DNA of 64,000 nucleotides from Candidatus Electrothrix rattekaaiensis (GTDB taxonomy: Bacteria; Desulfobacterota; Desulfobulbia; Desulfobulbales; Desulfobulbaceae). The position numbers and the translations under genes were made by a program. Numbering within the stretch: position 1 is the stretch's first letter; every line of letters begins with the position of its first letter. The notes beneath the pieces are model-generated. The model had not been told where the DNA came from and did not search any database. It was given only the letters and a program-made list of their open reading frames with translations. Below, one piece after another: positions 33,987 to 41,794 of the stretch. The stretch lies in the NCBI GenBank assembly GCA_032595675.1, contig JAVQMD010000002.1, positions 930,001 to 994,000 of the forward strand, written 5' to 3'.

Positions 33987-35780
33987 TCACTGCTCCGACT
34001 TCAAAACCGACAAAAACGCAGACTGAGGAATATCCACATTACCCACCGTCTTCATCCGCTTCTTGCCCGCCTTCTGTTTCTCCAGCAGCTTCCGCTTACG
34101 AGAAATATCACCACCGTAGCATTTCGCAGTCACATCCTTACGCAAAGCCGCAACATTGGTTCGGGCAACGACGGTGCCACCTATGGCCGCTTGGATAGCG
34201 ATCTTGAACATCTGGCGCGGAATCTCTTCTTTCAGACTTTCACAGGCCTTGAGGCCACGTTCACGGGAACGATCCCGATGGGTGAGCTGGGACAGGGCAT
34301 CCACCCGCTCGCCGTTGACCAGGATATCCAGCTTGACCAGATCACTGGGTCGGTAGTCAATCATTTCGTAGTCAAAGGAGCCGTAGCCCTGGGTCACGGA
34401 TTTCAGCTTATCGTAAAAATCATAGATCACCTCGGCCAGGGGCAGTTCGCAGGTGAATTCGATCCGGCCCGGCATGGGGTAGTGGTAGTTGGTGTTCTCG
34501 CCCCGCCGCTCCATGCAGAGATTCATGACCACGCCCATGTAGCGTTCCGGGATCAGGATGGTCGCCTTGATAAAGGGTTCTTCAATCCTGGCGATAGCAC
34601 CGGGATCAGGAAAATGGGAAGGGTTGTCCACTGTCAATTCTGTACCGTCCTGGAGTTCCATTTGATAGCGGACCGAGGGCACGGTGAGGATCAGGGAGAT
34701 ATCGAACTCCCGTTCCAGTCGCTCCTGGACCACTTCCAGATGGAGCAGGCCGAGAAAGCCGCAACGGAACCCAAAACCTAGGGCCGCAGAGGTATCTTTC
34801 TGAAAAGTCAGGGCTGCATCGTTGAGCTTGAGCTTTTCTAGGGCCGCACCTAGATCCTCGTACTCATCCGTGGAAATTGGGTAGACCGAGGAAAAGACCA
34901 CCTGCTGCACTTCCTGAAAACCGGGCAGCGGGGCAGGGCAGGGTCTGTCCTTATGGGTGATGGTGTCGCCGGGCTTGGTGTCGGAAACCGTTTTTACGCC
35001 AGCAATAATATAGCCGACCTGACCTGCGCTCAGGCTCTTGCGCGGGGTGCGCCGGAGGAGAAACTGGCCCAGCTCTTCCACCCTGTGCTCGGTCTTGTTA
35101 TGCATAAAATAGATCTGGTCGCCGGTACGGAGGGTACCGTTGATGATGCGCACCGAAATGACCGTGCCCCGGTAGGGGTCATAGTTGGCATCAAAGATCA
35201 TGCATTCAAGAGGTTTGTCAGGGTCGCCTTCAGGCGGCGGCAGATGGGTGACAATGGCCTCCAGGATATCTTTCACGCCTACGCCAGTTTTGGCCGAGCA
35301 TTTTTGGATAATCTCACCATCCAGGCCCAAATCCTCCTCAATTTCATCAGCCACCTTTTCCGGTTCCGCAGCTGGCAGGTCAATCTTGTTGATCACCGGG
35401 ATGATTTCCAGATCATTCTCCATAGCCAGATAAAGATTGGCCAGGGTCTGGGCCTCAATGCCCTGGGCCGCATCAACGAGCAAGAGGGCACCCTCGCAGG
35501 CAGCCAAGGCCCTGGAAACCTCGTAGCTGAAATCCACATGGCCCGGAGTGTCGACCAGATTCAGGGCATATTCCTGCCCGTCCGCTGCGGTGTAAGGAAG
35601 GCAGATAGTTTGACTCTTGATGGTGATACCCCGCTCCCGTTCGATGTCCATACTATCGAGAAGCTGGTCTTTGAATTCTCGATCCGTGACCAGTCCGCAA
35701 AGCTGGATCATCCGGTCGGACAGGGTGGACTTGCCGTGGTCAATATGGGCGATTACACTGAAGTTACGTATGTTTTTCAT
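33987..35780 (-). CDS. lepA: Elongation factor 4 (LepA)
   Basis: 597 residues, standard length. G1 is AHIDHGKST, G3 is DTPGH, G4 is NKID. The EF-G-like domains follow, and the LepA-specific C-terminus ends in KRMKTVGNVDIPQSAF. LepA is a ribosome-binding GTPase that affects initiation and elongation under stress. The STAND gene begins four bases after its stop codon, so lepA readthrough or coupling would deliver transcription to that gene. Confidence 0.97.
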   Translation of the reverse strand: MKNIRNFSVIAHIDHGKSTLSDRMIQLCGLVTDREFKDQLLDSMDIERERGITIKSQTICLPYTAADGQEYALNLVDTPGHVDFSYEVSRALAACEGALLLVDAAQGIEAQTLANLYLAMENDLEIIPVINKIDLPAAEPEKVADEIEEDLGLDGEIIQKCSAKTGVGVKDILEAIVTHLPPPEGDPDKPLECMIFDANYDPYRGTVISVRIINGTLRTGDQIYFMHNKTEHRVEELGQFLLRRTPRKSLSAGQVGYIIAGVKTVSDTKPGDTITHKDRPCPAPLPGFQEVQQVVFSSVYPISTDEYEDLGAALEKLKLNDAALTFQKDTSAALGFGFRCGFLGLLHLEVVQERLEREFDISLILTVPSVRYQMELQDGTELTVDNPSHFPDPGAIARIEEPFIKATILIPERYMGVVMNLCMERRGENTNYHYPMPGRIEFTCELPLAEVIYDFYDKLKSVTQGYGSFDYEMIDYRPSDLVKLDILVNGERVDALSQLTHRDRSRERGLKACESLKEEIPRQMFKIAIQAAIGGTVVARTNVAALRKDVTAKCYGGDISRKRKLLEKQKAGKKRMKTVGNVDIPQSAFLSVLKSEQ

Positions 35781-36153
35781 TTCTGTGGTTGTTTGTTATT
35801 TCAGCCCGATCGTGCAGGAGCGGGCGGTTATCGTGTCAGTTATCATATATCCCTGCCGGGACGCTGCTTTTTGCCTGCCGCCCCTCTATTTCTCTGCTAC
35901 TCCTCTTATATAAGGGACGAACGGCGGGAGACCGTCGTTTGGACAGCGGAAACAGACTTCCGGGAAGGTAGCATAAACAGGAGGAAATTTAAACTGCCTT
36001 CAACAGGGGCGGGGCCGCTTTCCTGTGCTTGGGATATTTTTTGCCTTATTGCCGTGAACTTTTACAGGAAATGAGGTAGAATGCTCGATAATTGTCTGCC
36101 CGCAGACTGAATATTGTTCGGAAACGGCTCTCAAGCCTGTTTGTTATAAGATT
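35781..36153. promoter_or_regulatory. Divergent promoter region of lepA and the sigma factor
   Basis: 373 bp between divergent genes with no coding frame I can support. A perfect palindrome GTCTGCCCGCAGAC (36094-36107) lies 46 bp before the sigma-factor start, within its likely leader or promoter. It could be an operator. No convincing heat-shock-type promoter was identified by eye. Confidence 0.4.
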
Positions 36154-37116
36154 ATGAGCGAGGAAAAGAAGGTCAGTCAACAATATAATCCTCTGGTGGT
36201 CACATCCACCGACGAGAATCTGCCGACGGTCAGTAATCCTGCCCTGCATCGTTATCTTCAGGAAATTAGTCAGTACGAACTCCTGAGTCGCGAAGAGACG
36301 GAAGAACTGGCGGTTTATTTCAAGGAAACCGGCGATCCCGATGCGGCCTACCGGTTGGTTTCGTCCAATCTGCGCCTGGTGGTCAAGGTGGCTATGGATT
36401 TCCAGAAATACTGGATGCAGAATTTTATGGATCTGATCCAGGAGGGAAATGTCGGCCTCGTGCAGGCGACCAAGAAGTTTGATCCCTATCGCGGGGTGAA
36501 GTTCTCCTATTATGCCGCCTACTGGATTCGCGCCTATATCCTCAAGTTTATCATGGATAACTGGCGGCTGGTCAAGATCGGCACAACCCAAGCCCAGCGC
36601 AAACTGTTTTTCAGCCTGAATAAAGAAAAAAAGCTGCTTGAGGCCCAGGGCTTTAAGCCTGATGTGAAACTGCTGGCTGAACGGCTGAACGTCAAAGAAA
36701 GTGAAGTCGTTGAGATGGATCAGCGCATGGACGGCTGGGATGTTTCGCTGGAAGCACCGGTGCGCAATGATTCGGACGATGACCAGAAAAGTTTTCTTCC
36801 CCATCAGGGGCCAGGAATAGAAGATATCGTGGCCGGTCATGAAGTCCGGGATCGCATATCCGGTGTGTTGGCTGGCCTGGATGATGACCTGAATGAGAAA
36901 GAAAAGATTATTCTGACAGAGCGCCTACTGAATGATGAACCCGAGACCCTCCAGACCATTGCAGACCGCTTTGGGATCTCACGGGAACGCGTCAGGCAGA
37001 TTGAAGCAAACCTCCTCAAAAAGCTGAAAGGGGTGTTTGAGAAGGAATTACCTGATGTGCAGGATTTTATCAGTTCAGAACGAATCGTTCCCGCAACCGG
37101 TTCCGATGGAATATAA
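36154..37116 (+). CDS. rpoH: RNA polymerase sigma-32-type factor
   Basis: 320 residues. Region 2 contains LVSSNLRLVVKVAMDF, the core-binding DLIQEGNVGLVQA and FSYYAAYWIRAYILKF. The RpoH box is visible as QRKLFFSLNKEKK. Region 4 ends with the helix-turn-helix ETLQTIADRFGISRERVRQI. Region 1.1 is absent, as in group 2/3 factors. It should direct heat-shock-type transcription. The C-terminal extension after the HTH is slightly longer than usual (about 35 residues). Confidence 0.9.
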   Translation: MSEEKKVSQQYNPLVVTSTDENLPTVSNPALHRYLQEISQYELLSREETEELAVYFKETGDPDAAYRLVSSNLRLVVKVAMDFQKYWMQNFMDLIQEGNVGLVQATKKFDPYRGVKFSYYAAYWIRAYILKFIMDNWRLVKIGTTQAQRKLFFSLNKEKKLLEAQGFKPDVKLLAERLNVKESEVVEMDQRMDGWDVSLEAPVRNDSDDDQKSFLPHQGPGIEDIVAGHEVRDRISGVLAGLDDDLNEKEKIILTERLLNDEPETLQTIADRFGISRERVRQIEANLLKKLKGVFEKELPDVQDFISSERIVPATGSDGI

Positions 37117-37140
37117 GGTAGTTGATAAATGGTAAATAAA

Positions 37141-37164
37141 CCCGCTCCTTGCCCTTGGGGCGGG
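37141..37164 (+). terminator. GC-rich hairpin behind rpoH
   Basis: CCCGCTCC (37141-37148) pairs with GGGGCGGG (37157-37164) over 8 bp with one G-T pair. No T-run follows, so it may be a weak or factor-dependent terminator or an RNA-stability hairpin. Confidence 0.4.
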
Positions 37165-37230
37165 GGATAATTAAGAAATTGTTTTGGTGTTACACCGCAG
37201 GTAGCGGGGTAGCAGACCCGGAGCTTTGCA

Positions 37231-38445
37231 ATGAAGGTACCTCTTTTAGATCTGAAGCCGCAGATAGAATTTTTTCGTGAGCAAATCATCAGGGAAATAA
37301 CCGAGGTTGTTGATTCAACCTGTTATATCCTTGGGCCCAAGGTGGCCAAGCTTGAACAGGAGATTGCCGCATACAGCGGTGCTGCCGAGGCAATCGGGGT
37401 TTCCAGCGGTACAGATGCCTTGGTGGCCAGCCTCATGGCCTTGGAGCTTCAGCCAGGTGATCAGGTCCTGACCACGCCCTACACCTTTTTTGCCACCATG
37501 GGATCAATTATCCGGGTGGGGGCTGTGCCGGTCTTCGCTGATGTGGATGCGCGAACCCTAAATCTTGATCCGGCCAAGGCCGCTGATATTTTGGCATCCG
37601 ATGCAGCCGGAGAGCGAAAGATTAAAGCGATCATGCCGGTGCATCTTTTCGGGCAATGCGCGGATATGTCTGCGCTCATGGCACTGGCCCGTCAGTACGA
37701 TATTCCGGTGATTGAGGATGCTGCCCAGGCCATCGGTGCAGAGTATCCTTTTATAGAGTCCGCCGAGTCAGCTGAAGCTGAGAACGGTGGCGAGGTGGTG
37801 TGGAAAAAGGCTGGCTCTATGGGGCTTACAGGCTGTTTTTCCTTTTTTCCCTCCAAGAATCTTGGCTGTATGGGTGACGGCGGTATGATCACCACCTGTG
37901 ACCCAGGCTTTGCCGAGACCCTACGTTGTTATCGCAATCATGGGGCAAAGCCCAAATATTATCATTCAAAGATCGGGGGGAATTTTCGTCTTGATCCTCT
38001 CCAGGCCGCTGTACTCAGCGTTAAGCTGCCCCGTTTGGAAGAATGGCATGGGCAACGGCGGAAAAATAGCGAGCAATACCGTGAACTTTTTGTGCAGGCC
38101 GGGCTGGCCGGAGAGCAGATAGCACTGCCAGAAGCTGTCTACAATAGCGCTCCAGGTGCAGAACAGCATAATATCCATATCTATAACCAGTTTGTTATCC
38201 AGACATCGCGCCGGGACGCTTTGCGGCAGTATTTGCAGGAAAAGTCCATCGGCTGCGAGGTCTATTATCCGGTTTGTCTGCATCAACAGAAATGTCTGGA
38301 GTCATACGGTACCTATAATACCTTGTCGTTTCCCGTGGCTGAGCAGGCGAGCAGGGAATCCTTGGCCCTGCCGATCTATCCAGAACTGAGCATTGAGCAG
38401 CAGGAATATGTGGTCGAGACTATAGCTGATTTTTTTCGTTCGTAG
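37231..38445 (+). CDS. DegT/DnrJ/EryC1/StrS-family aminotransferase
   Basis: 404 residues. The start VPLLDLKPQIEFFREQI and the SSGTDALVASLMAL, PYTFFATMG and VIEDAAQAIGA segments are those of PLP-dependent sugar aminotransferases. The Schiff-base lysine is about residue 208 in FPSKNLGCMGDGG. A short acidic insertion (about residues 174-190, ESAESAEAENGGE) is unusual. The enzyme transfers an amino group to a nucleotide-linked keto-sugar for cell-surface polysaccharide. No other sugar genes are adjacent. It is followed by a strong terminator. Confidence 0.9.
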   Translation: MKVPLLDLKPQIEFFREQIIREITEVVDSTCYILGPKVAKLEQEIAAYSGAAEAIGVSSGTDALVASLMALELQPGDQVLTTPYTFFATMGSIIRVGAVPVFADVDARTLNLDPAKAADILASDAAGERKIKAIMPVHLFGQCADMSALMALARQYDIPVIEDAAQAIGAEYPFIESAESAEAENGGEVVWKKAGSMGLTGCFSFFPSKNLGCMGDGGMITTCDPGFAETLRCYRNHGAKPKYYHSKIGGNFRLDPLQAAVLSVKLPRLEEWHGQRRKNSEQYRELFVQAGLAGEQIALPEAVYNSAPGAEQHNIHIYNQFVIQTSRRDALRQYLQEKSIGCEVYYPVCLHQQKCLESYGTYNTLSFPVAEQASRESLALPIYPELSIEQQEYVVETIADFFRS

Positions 38446-38519
38446 CATTTATTCCCCTGGAGCGAGTTCTTCGCTCGCGCAGTGTATTCTGTATGTATTG
38501 TGAAGTATTTTTCGTTTTG

Positions 38520-38557
38520 CTGCCCCGGTCCACTCTGGACGGGGCAGTTCGTTTTTT
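38520..38557 (+). terminator. Strong rho-independent terminator
   Basis: CTGCCCC-G-GTCCA pairs with TGGAC-GGGGCAG around a CTC loop (38520-38547), followed by TTCGTTTTTT. It ends the aminotransferase transcript ahead of greA. Confidence 0.85.
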
Positions 38558-38600
38558 ATTGAATGGCATAACTTATTAAAAGAAGTAGAGGAACACAAGC

Positions 38601-39086
38601 ATGGTTGAACGTATCCCCATGTCCAAAACCGGACACGTACAGTTGAAAGAGGAGCTTGAGCAGTTGGAGAAGGTGGAGCGCCATGAAATTGTCAAGGCTA
38701 TTGAAACTGCTCGCGCCCACGGAGATCTAAAAGAAAATGCCGAGTACCATGCGGCGAAAGAGCGGCAGGGAATGGTCGAAGGGAGGATCATGGAGCTTAA
38801 AGACAAGCTCGGCAGGGCAGAGGTGATCGACTGCACACGGGTTAGTACGGATCGGGCTGTGTTCGGCACGGTTGTCACCCTGATGGACATGGAAACCGAT
38901 GAAGAGGTGACGTATCAGTTGCTCGGCCCGGAAGAGTCTGACGTGAAAAATGGCTCTATCTCGGTTTTGGCTCCTTTGGGGCGTTCCATACTGGGCAAGG
39001 AAATGGGCGATGAGGTGGTGGCCAAGACACCGGGCGGTGTCCGGGAATTTGAGGTAGTGGAGATTCAACCCGGTTCTCTGTGCTAA
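38601..39086 (+). CDS. greA: Transcription elongation factor GreA
   Basis: 161 residues with the N-terminal coiled coil and the acidic tip in GDLKENAEYHAAKERQ, then the FKBP-like C-terminal domain (LGRSILGKEMGDEV). It reaches the RNA polymerase active site through the secondary channel and stimulates cleavage of backtracked RNA. It is set off by the terminator upstream; rpsF begins 160 bp downstream. Confidence 0.95.
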   Translation: MVERIPMSKTGHVQLKEELEQLEKVERHEIVKAIETARAHGDLKENAEYHAAKERQGMVEGRIMELKDKLGRAEVIDCTRVSTDRAVFGTVVTLMDMETDEEVTYQLLGPEESDVKNGSISVLAPLGRSILGKEMGDEVVAKTPGGVREFEVVEIQPGSLC

Positions 39087-39245
39087 CCCGCTGTTGATTG
39101 CTGCCGATTACTGCGGATCGCGTTGTATTTTTATTGACATCGCCGCAGGCCGGATGGTATATAAAGAGATTTTATTTTTTACTGTTAACCCTTCCCGCTC
39201 TCTCTGAAAAGACAGTGAGGGCCATTATGACCGCGAGGAGGAACT

Positions 39246-39794
39246 ATGCGTCATTACGAAACCACGTACATCCTTCGTCCCAATCTGGGCGAAGAAAAAT
39301 TTACAGAAATTATTGAACGAACCAATGCCATTGTTGAAGGTGATAATGGTTCGGTTATTGATATTGATCGCTGGGGCATTAAGAAGCTGGCCTATGAGAT
39401 CAAAAAAGAAACGCAGGGTTATTATATCTGCATGAACTATGCTGCCCCCGGAAGCACGATCCAGGAGATGGAGCGTATTTTCCGTATTGATGATAACGTC
39501 CTTCGTTATCTGACCATCAAGCTGGACAAAGGGAAAGAGATTGATCAAACAGGGGTAGAGCAAGAGAAAGAGAAGATTGCCGCTATTGCCGCTGCTCTTG
39601 CTGCTGAGGCAGAGGAACTTGCCAGGCAGGATGAGGACGTTGAGGGGGAGAATAAAGAGACGGTTACCAAGACCGCCCCCGAGGAGACCGATACAAAGGT
39701 TGCTCCTGAAGAGACGGATAAAACCGCCGTTTCCGAAGAAAGCGATTCCTCAGAGCAGGTTGAGCAGGTGAAGCAGGACGACTCAGCTGAATAA
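39246..39794 (+). CDS. rpsF: 30S ribosomal protein S6 with long acidic tail
   Basis: 182 residues. The first 100 are ordinary S6 (MRHYETTYILRPNLGEEKFT, RWGIKKLAYEIKKETQGYY, LRYLTIKLDKGKE). Beyond them lies an 80-residue tail: an Ala/Glu-rich helix (AAIAAALAAEAEELA) and a Glu/Thr/Asp-rich disordered part with imperfect PEET-D repeats. E. coli S6 has only a short glutamate tail added by RimK. The tail may mimic or replace that. AGGAGGA precedes the ATG. It is the first gene of the rpsF-rpsR-DUF2232-rplI-dnaB cluster. Confidence 0.95.
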   Translation: MRHYETTYILRPNLGEEKFTEIIERTNAIVEGDNGSVIDIDRWGIKKLAYEIKKETQGYYICMNYAAPGSTIQEMERIFRIDDNVLRYLTIKLDKGKEIDQTGVEQEKEKIAAIAAALAAEAEELARQDEDVEGENKETVTKTAPEETDTKVAPEETDKTAVSEESDSSEQVEQVKQDDSAE

Positions 39795-39846
39795 GGCTCT
39801 CTTCTCTTGCATCGAAAAAAGATAATAACCATAAGGAGAAAATAAT

Positions 39847-40086
39847 ATGGCTCCCCGTAAGAAAGTGTTTTACCGTAGAAAGGTTTGTAGATTCTGTGCT
39901 GATAAAGAGGTGGTTATTGATTATAAGGACGTAAAAGTCCTGAAAGGTTTTGTTACTGAGCGCGGTAAAATTATTCCGAAACGGATTTACGGCACCTGCG
40001 CAGCGCATCAGCGCCAAGTGACCGAGGCTATCAAGCGAGCTCGGCATCTTGCCCTGATGCCCTATACTGGTTCTATTCAGTATTAA
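39847..40086 (+). CDS. rpsR: 30S ribosomal protein S18
   Basis: 79 residues with the conserved [19 protein letters not shown] start and the C-terminal [18 protein letters not shown]. It binds S6 and 16S rRNA in the platform of the small subunit. The Cys pair C14/C17 could carry zinc, as in other zinc-type S18 proteins. AAGGAG lies ahead of the ATG. It follows rpsF by 52 bp. Confidence 0.97.
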   Translation: MAPRKKVFYRRKVCRFCADKEVVIDYKDVKVLKGFVTERGKIIPKRIYGTCAAHQRQVTEAIKRARHLALMPYTGSIQY

Positions 40087-40198
40087 AAAGAAGAAGAAAA
40101 CTGGTTTTATTTTGTTCAAGAGCTGCGGCAACGAGAAGATATTAGGCTTGGAGTTTACAAGTGCGCCTTTGTTGCGAGACCGTATACAGTAGGTCGTG

Positions 40199-41182
40199 AT
40201 GGGGCGACATGGAAACCGCTTGCAGCATAACGGTCCGTTTTTGAGTGCTCGGCCACTTTTGGTGGCCTTATGCTATTTTTTGCCCATAGCACTTCCAGGA
40301 TTGATCGGCTGGTTGAACGGAATGCTTGCTGTTCCGATTTTTTTGCTGTTGCAAACAGCTACCGATGAAAGGACGGGTGGACAGCAGATCAGAAACGGCT
40401 TGTTGATGGCTGGCCTTGGATCCCTGCTGATGGGACGTTTTTCGATGTTTCTTTTTGCATTGACGATGCTCCCATTAGGGTACAGCCTGCATTTGACCAC
40501 AGTGCGGCAAAGAGATCCTGTACAAGCCGGTGTCACCGGAGTTATGGTGTTGACTATCTCATGGTTGTTTTTTTGGACTGTGTACGGCAACATATCCGGG
40601 ACAAATCCCTATCGCGCCCTGCTTTCAGGTACGGATGCCTTTATGGAGCATATTGTTGTGGTGTATCGGACGAGTGCTGATTTACCTGCGGATGTTCTGT
40701 ATAATCTTGAGCAACTTATAACGGAAGTGCGGGTGCTTCTGCCGAAGATCCTGCCCGGCCTTCTTGCCGGAATGGTTTTGATCACCGTTATCCTGAATAT
40801 GGTAATTGGCAGAGTGCTTTTACACCGGCTTGCACCGAAAAAAGTTTTTTGGCCCCCATACGGTGATTGGCGATTGCCGGACAAGGCTGTGTGGCTTCTT
40901 ATTTCCGCCTTTGCCCTTCTTCTTGTCGGTCAAGGAGGGGTGAAAAATGTTGGCTTAAGCTTGATATTCGTTTCAGGGCTGTTGTATTTTTTTCAGGGCA
41001 CTGCTGTTGTTATTCATGTCCTGAATCACTGGAATCTCCCACGTACTTTTCGTCTTTTTGTTTACGTGATTCTTGCCCTGCAACGCTATGGAATGCTGCT
41101 CGTTGTTCTTGTTGGAATAGCAGATACTTGGGCTGATTTTCGCAAGTTGGACCGTAAAGATCACAAAGATAAACCTGAATAA
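40199..41182 (+). CDS. DUF2232 (YybS-like) membrane protein
   Basis: 327 residues from the ATG at 40199. About eight hydrophobic segments are spread over the whole length, with a VYGNISGTNPYRALLSG periplasmic loop and a LLPKILPGLLAGMVLI segment typical of DUF2232. This family is regularly found between rpsR and rplI in Desulfobacterota and resembles B. subtilis YybS. Its role is unknown; the genomic place suggests a transporter subunit or a membrane factor co-expressed with ribosomal genes. Confidence 0.85.
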   Translation: MGRHGNRLQHNGPFLSARPLLVALCYFLPIALPGLIGWLNGMLAVPIFLLLQTATDERTGGQQIRNGLLMAGLGSLLMGRFSMFLFALTMLPLGYSLHLTTVRQRDPVQAGVTGVMVLTISWLFFWTVYGNISGTNPYRALLSGTDAFMEHIVVVYRTSADLPADVLYNLEQLITEVRVLLPKILPGLLAGMVLITVILNMVIGRVLLHRLAPKKVFWPPYGDWRLPDKAVWLLISAFALLLVGQGGVKNVGLSLIFVSGLLYFFQGTAVVIHVLNHWNLPRTFRLFVYVILALQRYGMLLVVLVGIADTWADFRKLDRKDHKDKPE

Positions 41183-41217
41183 TTAATAATCCTGTACCTG
41201 AGTGAGGATAATATATA

Positions 41218-41673
41218 ATGGAAGTTATACTGAAAAAAACAATTGATACCCTTGGAAGAGAAGGGGACGTTGTTAATGTTAAGCCCGGATATGCACGTAA
41301 TTATCTCATTCCACAAAATATGGCTTCTACTGTGAACAAGGCCAGTTTGGCCCGTTTACAGAGAGAGCAGGAAATAATTGAGAAGCGGCGTGCAGAAGAA
41401 CAGAAGAATGCGGAAAAACTTGCTGCACAGCTTGAGAATATGACCGTTGTCATCACCCGTAAGGTCGGTCGTGAAGGTCGCCTGTTCGGCTCTGTTAATA
41501 CTGGCGATATTGCGGATCAACTTGAGGTTCAGGGGGTGACTCTGGACCGCAGGGCGATCATGCTGGCTGATCCGCTCAAGAGCACCGGTGAAACAAAGAT
41601 TACCGTGAAAATCGGCTATCAGATGACTACCGAGATCACTGTTCAGGTCGCTCCGGAAGTGGAAGAAGTTTGA
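41218..41673 (+). CDS. rplI: 50S ribosomal protein L9
   Basis: 151 residues. The N-terminal rRNA-binding domain contains LGREGDVVNVKPGYARNYLIP. The long connecting helix (LQREQEIIEKRRAEEQKNAE) and the C-terminal domain with GRLFGSVNTGDIADQL follow. L9 bridges ribosomes at the base of the L1 stalk and helps keep the reading frame. It lies directly ahead of dnaB, with a hairpin between. Confidence 0.97.
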   Translation: MEVILKKTIDTLGREGDVVNVKPGYARNYLIPQNMASTVNKASLARLQREQEIIEKRRAEEQKNAEKLAAQLENMTVVITRKVGREGRLFGSVNTGDIADQLEVQGVTLDRRAIMLADPLKSTGETKITVKIGYQMTTEITVQVAPEVEEV

Positions 41674-41694
41674 TTTTTCGACCACAGTTTTTTT

Positions 41695-41729
41695 GAGCGG
41701 CGTGTTGCTCGGTTAAGAGCACGCCGCTC
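41695..41729 (+). terminator. Hairpin between rplI and dnaB
   Basis: Perfect 10-bp stem GAGCGGCGTG / CACGCCGCTC (41695-41704, 41720-41729) without a long T-run behind it; a T-run precedes it. It may attenuate transcription from the ribosomal cluster into dnaB. Confidence 0.55.
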
Positions 41730-41794
41730 ATTGTTGCTTGTACAATACCCACCTGTAAACCGTTTGCAGGTCCCCTCTTCAATGGTCGCCCGTC

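Noticed and set aside
33957-36074. Long plus-strand frames opposite lepA
   Set aside because: LepA is conserved and complete on the minus strand. The opposite frames mirror its GC-biased codons and have no recognisable protein.
37141-37225. A second GEMM-like riboswitch ahead of the aminotransferase gene (GGTAGCGGGGTAGC phrase)
   Set aside because: The GNRA-capped P2 stem and the AAAGCC core are absent, so only a chance resemblance to the 3' side remains.
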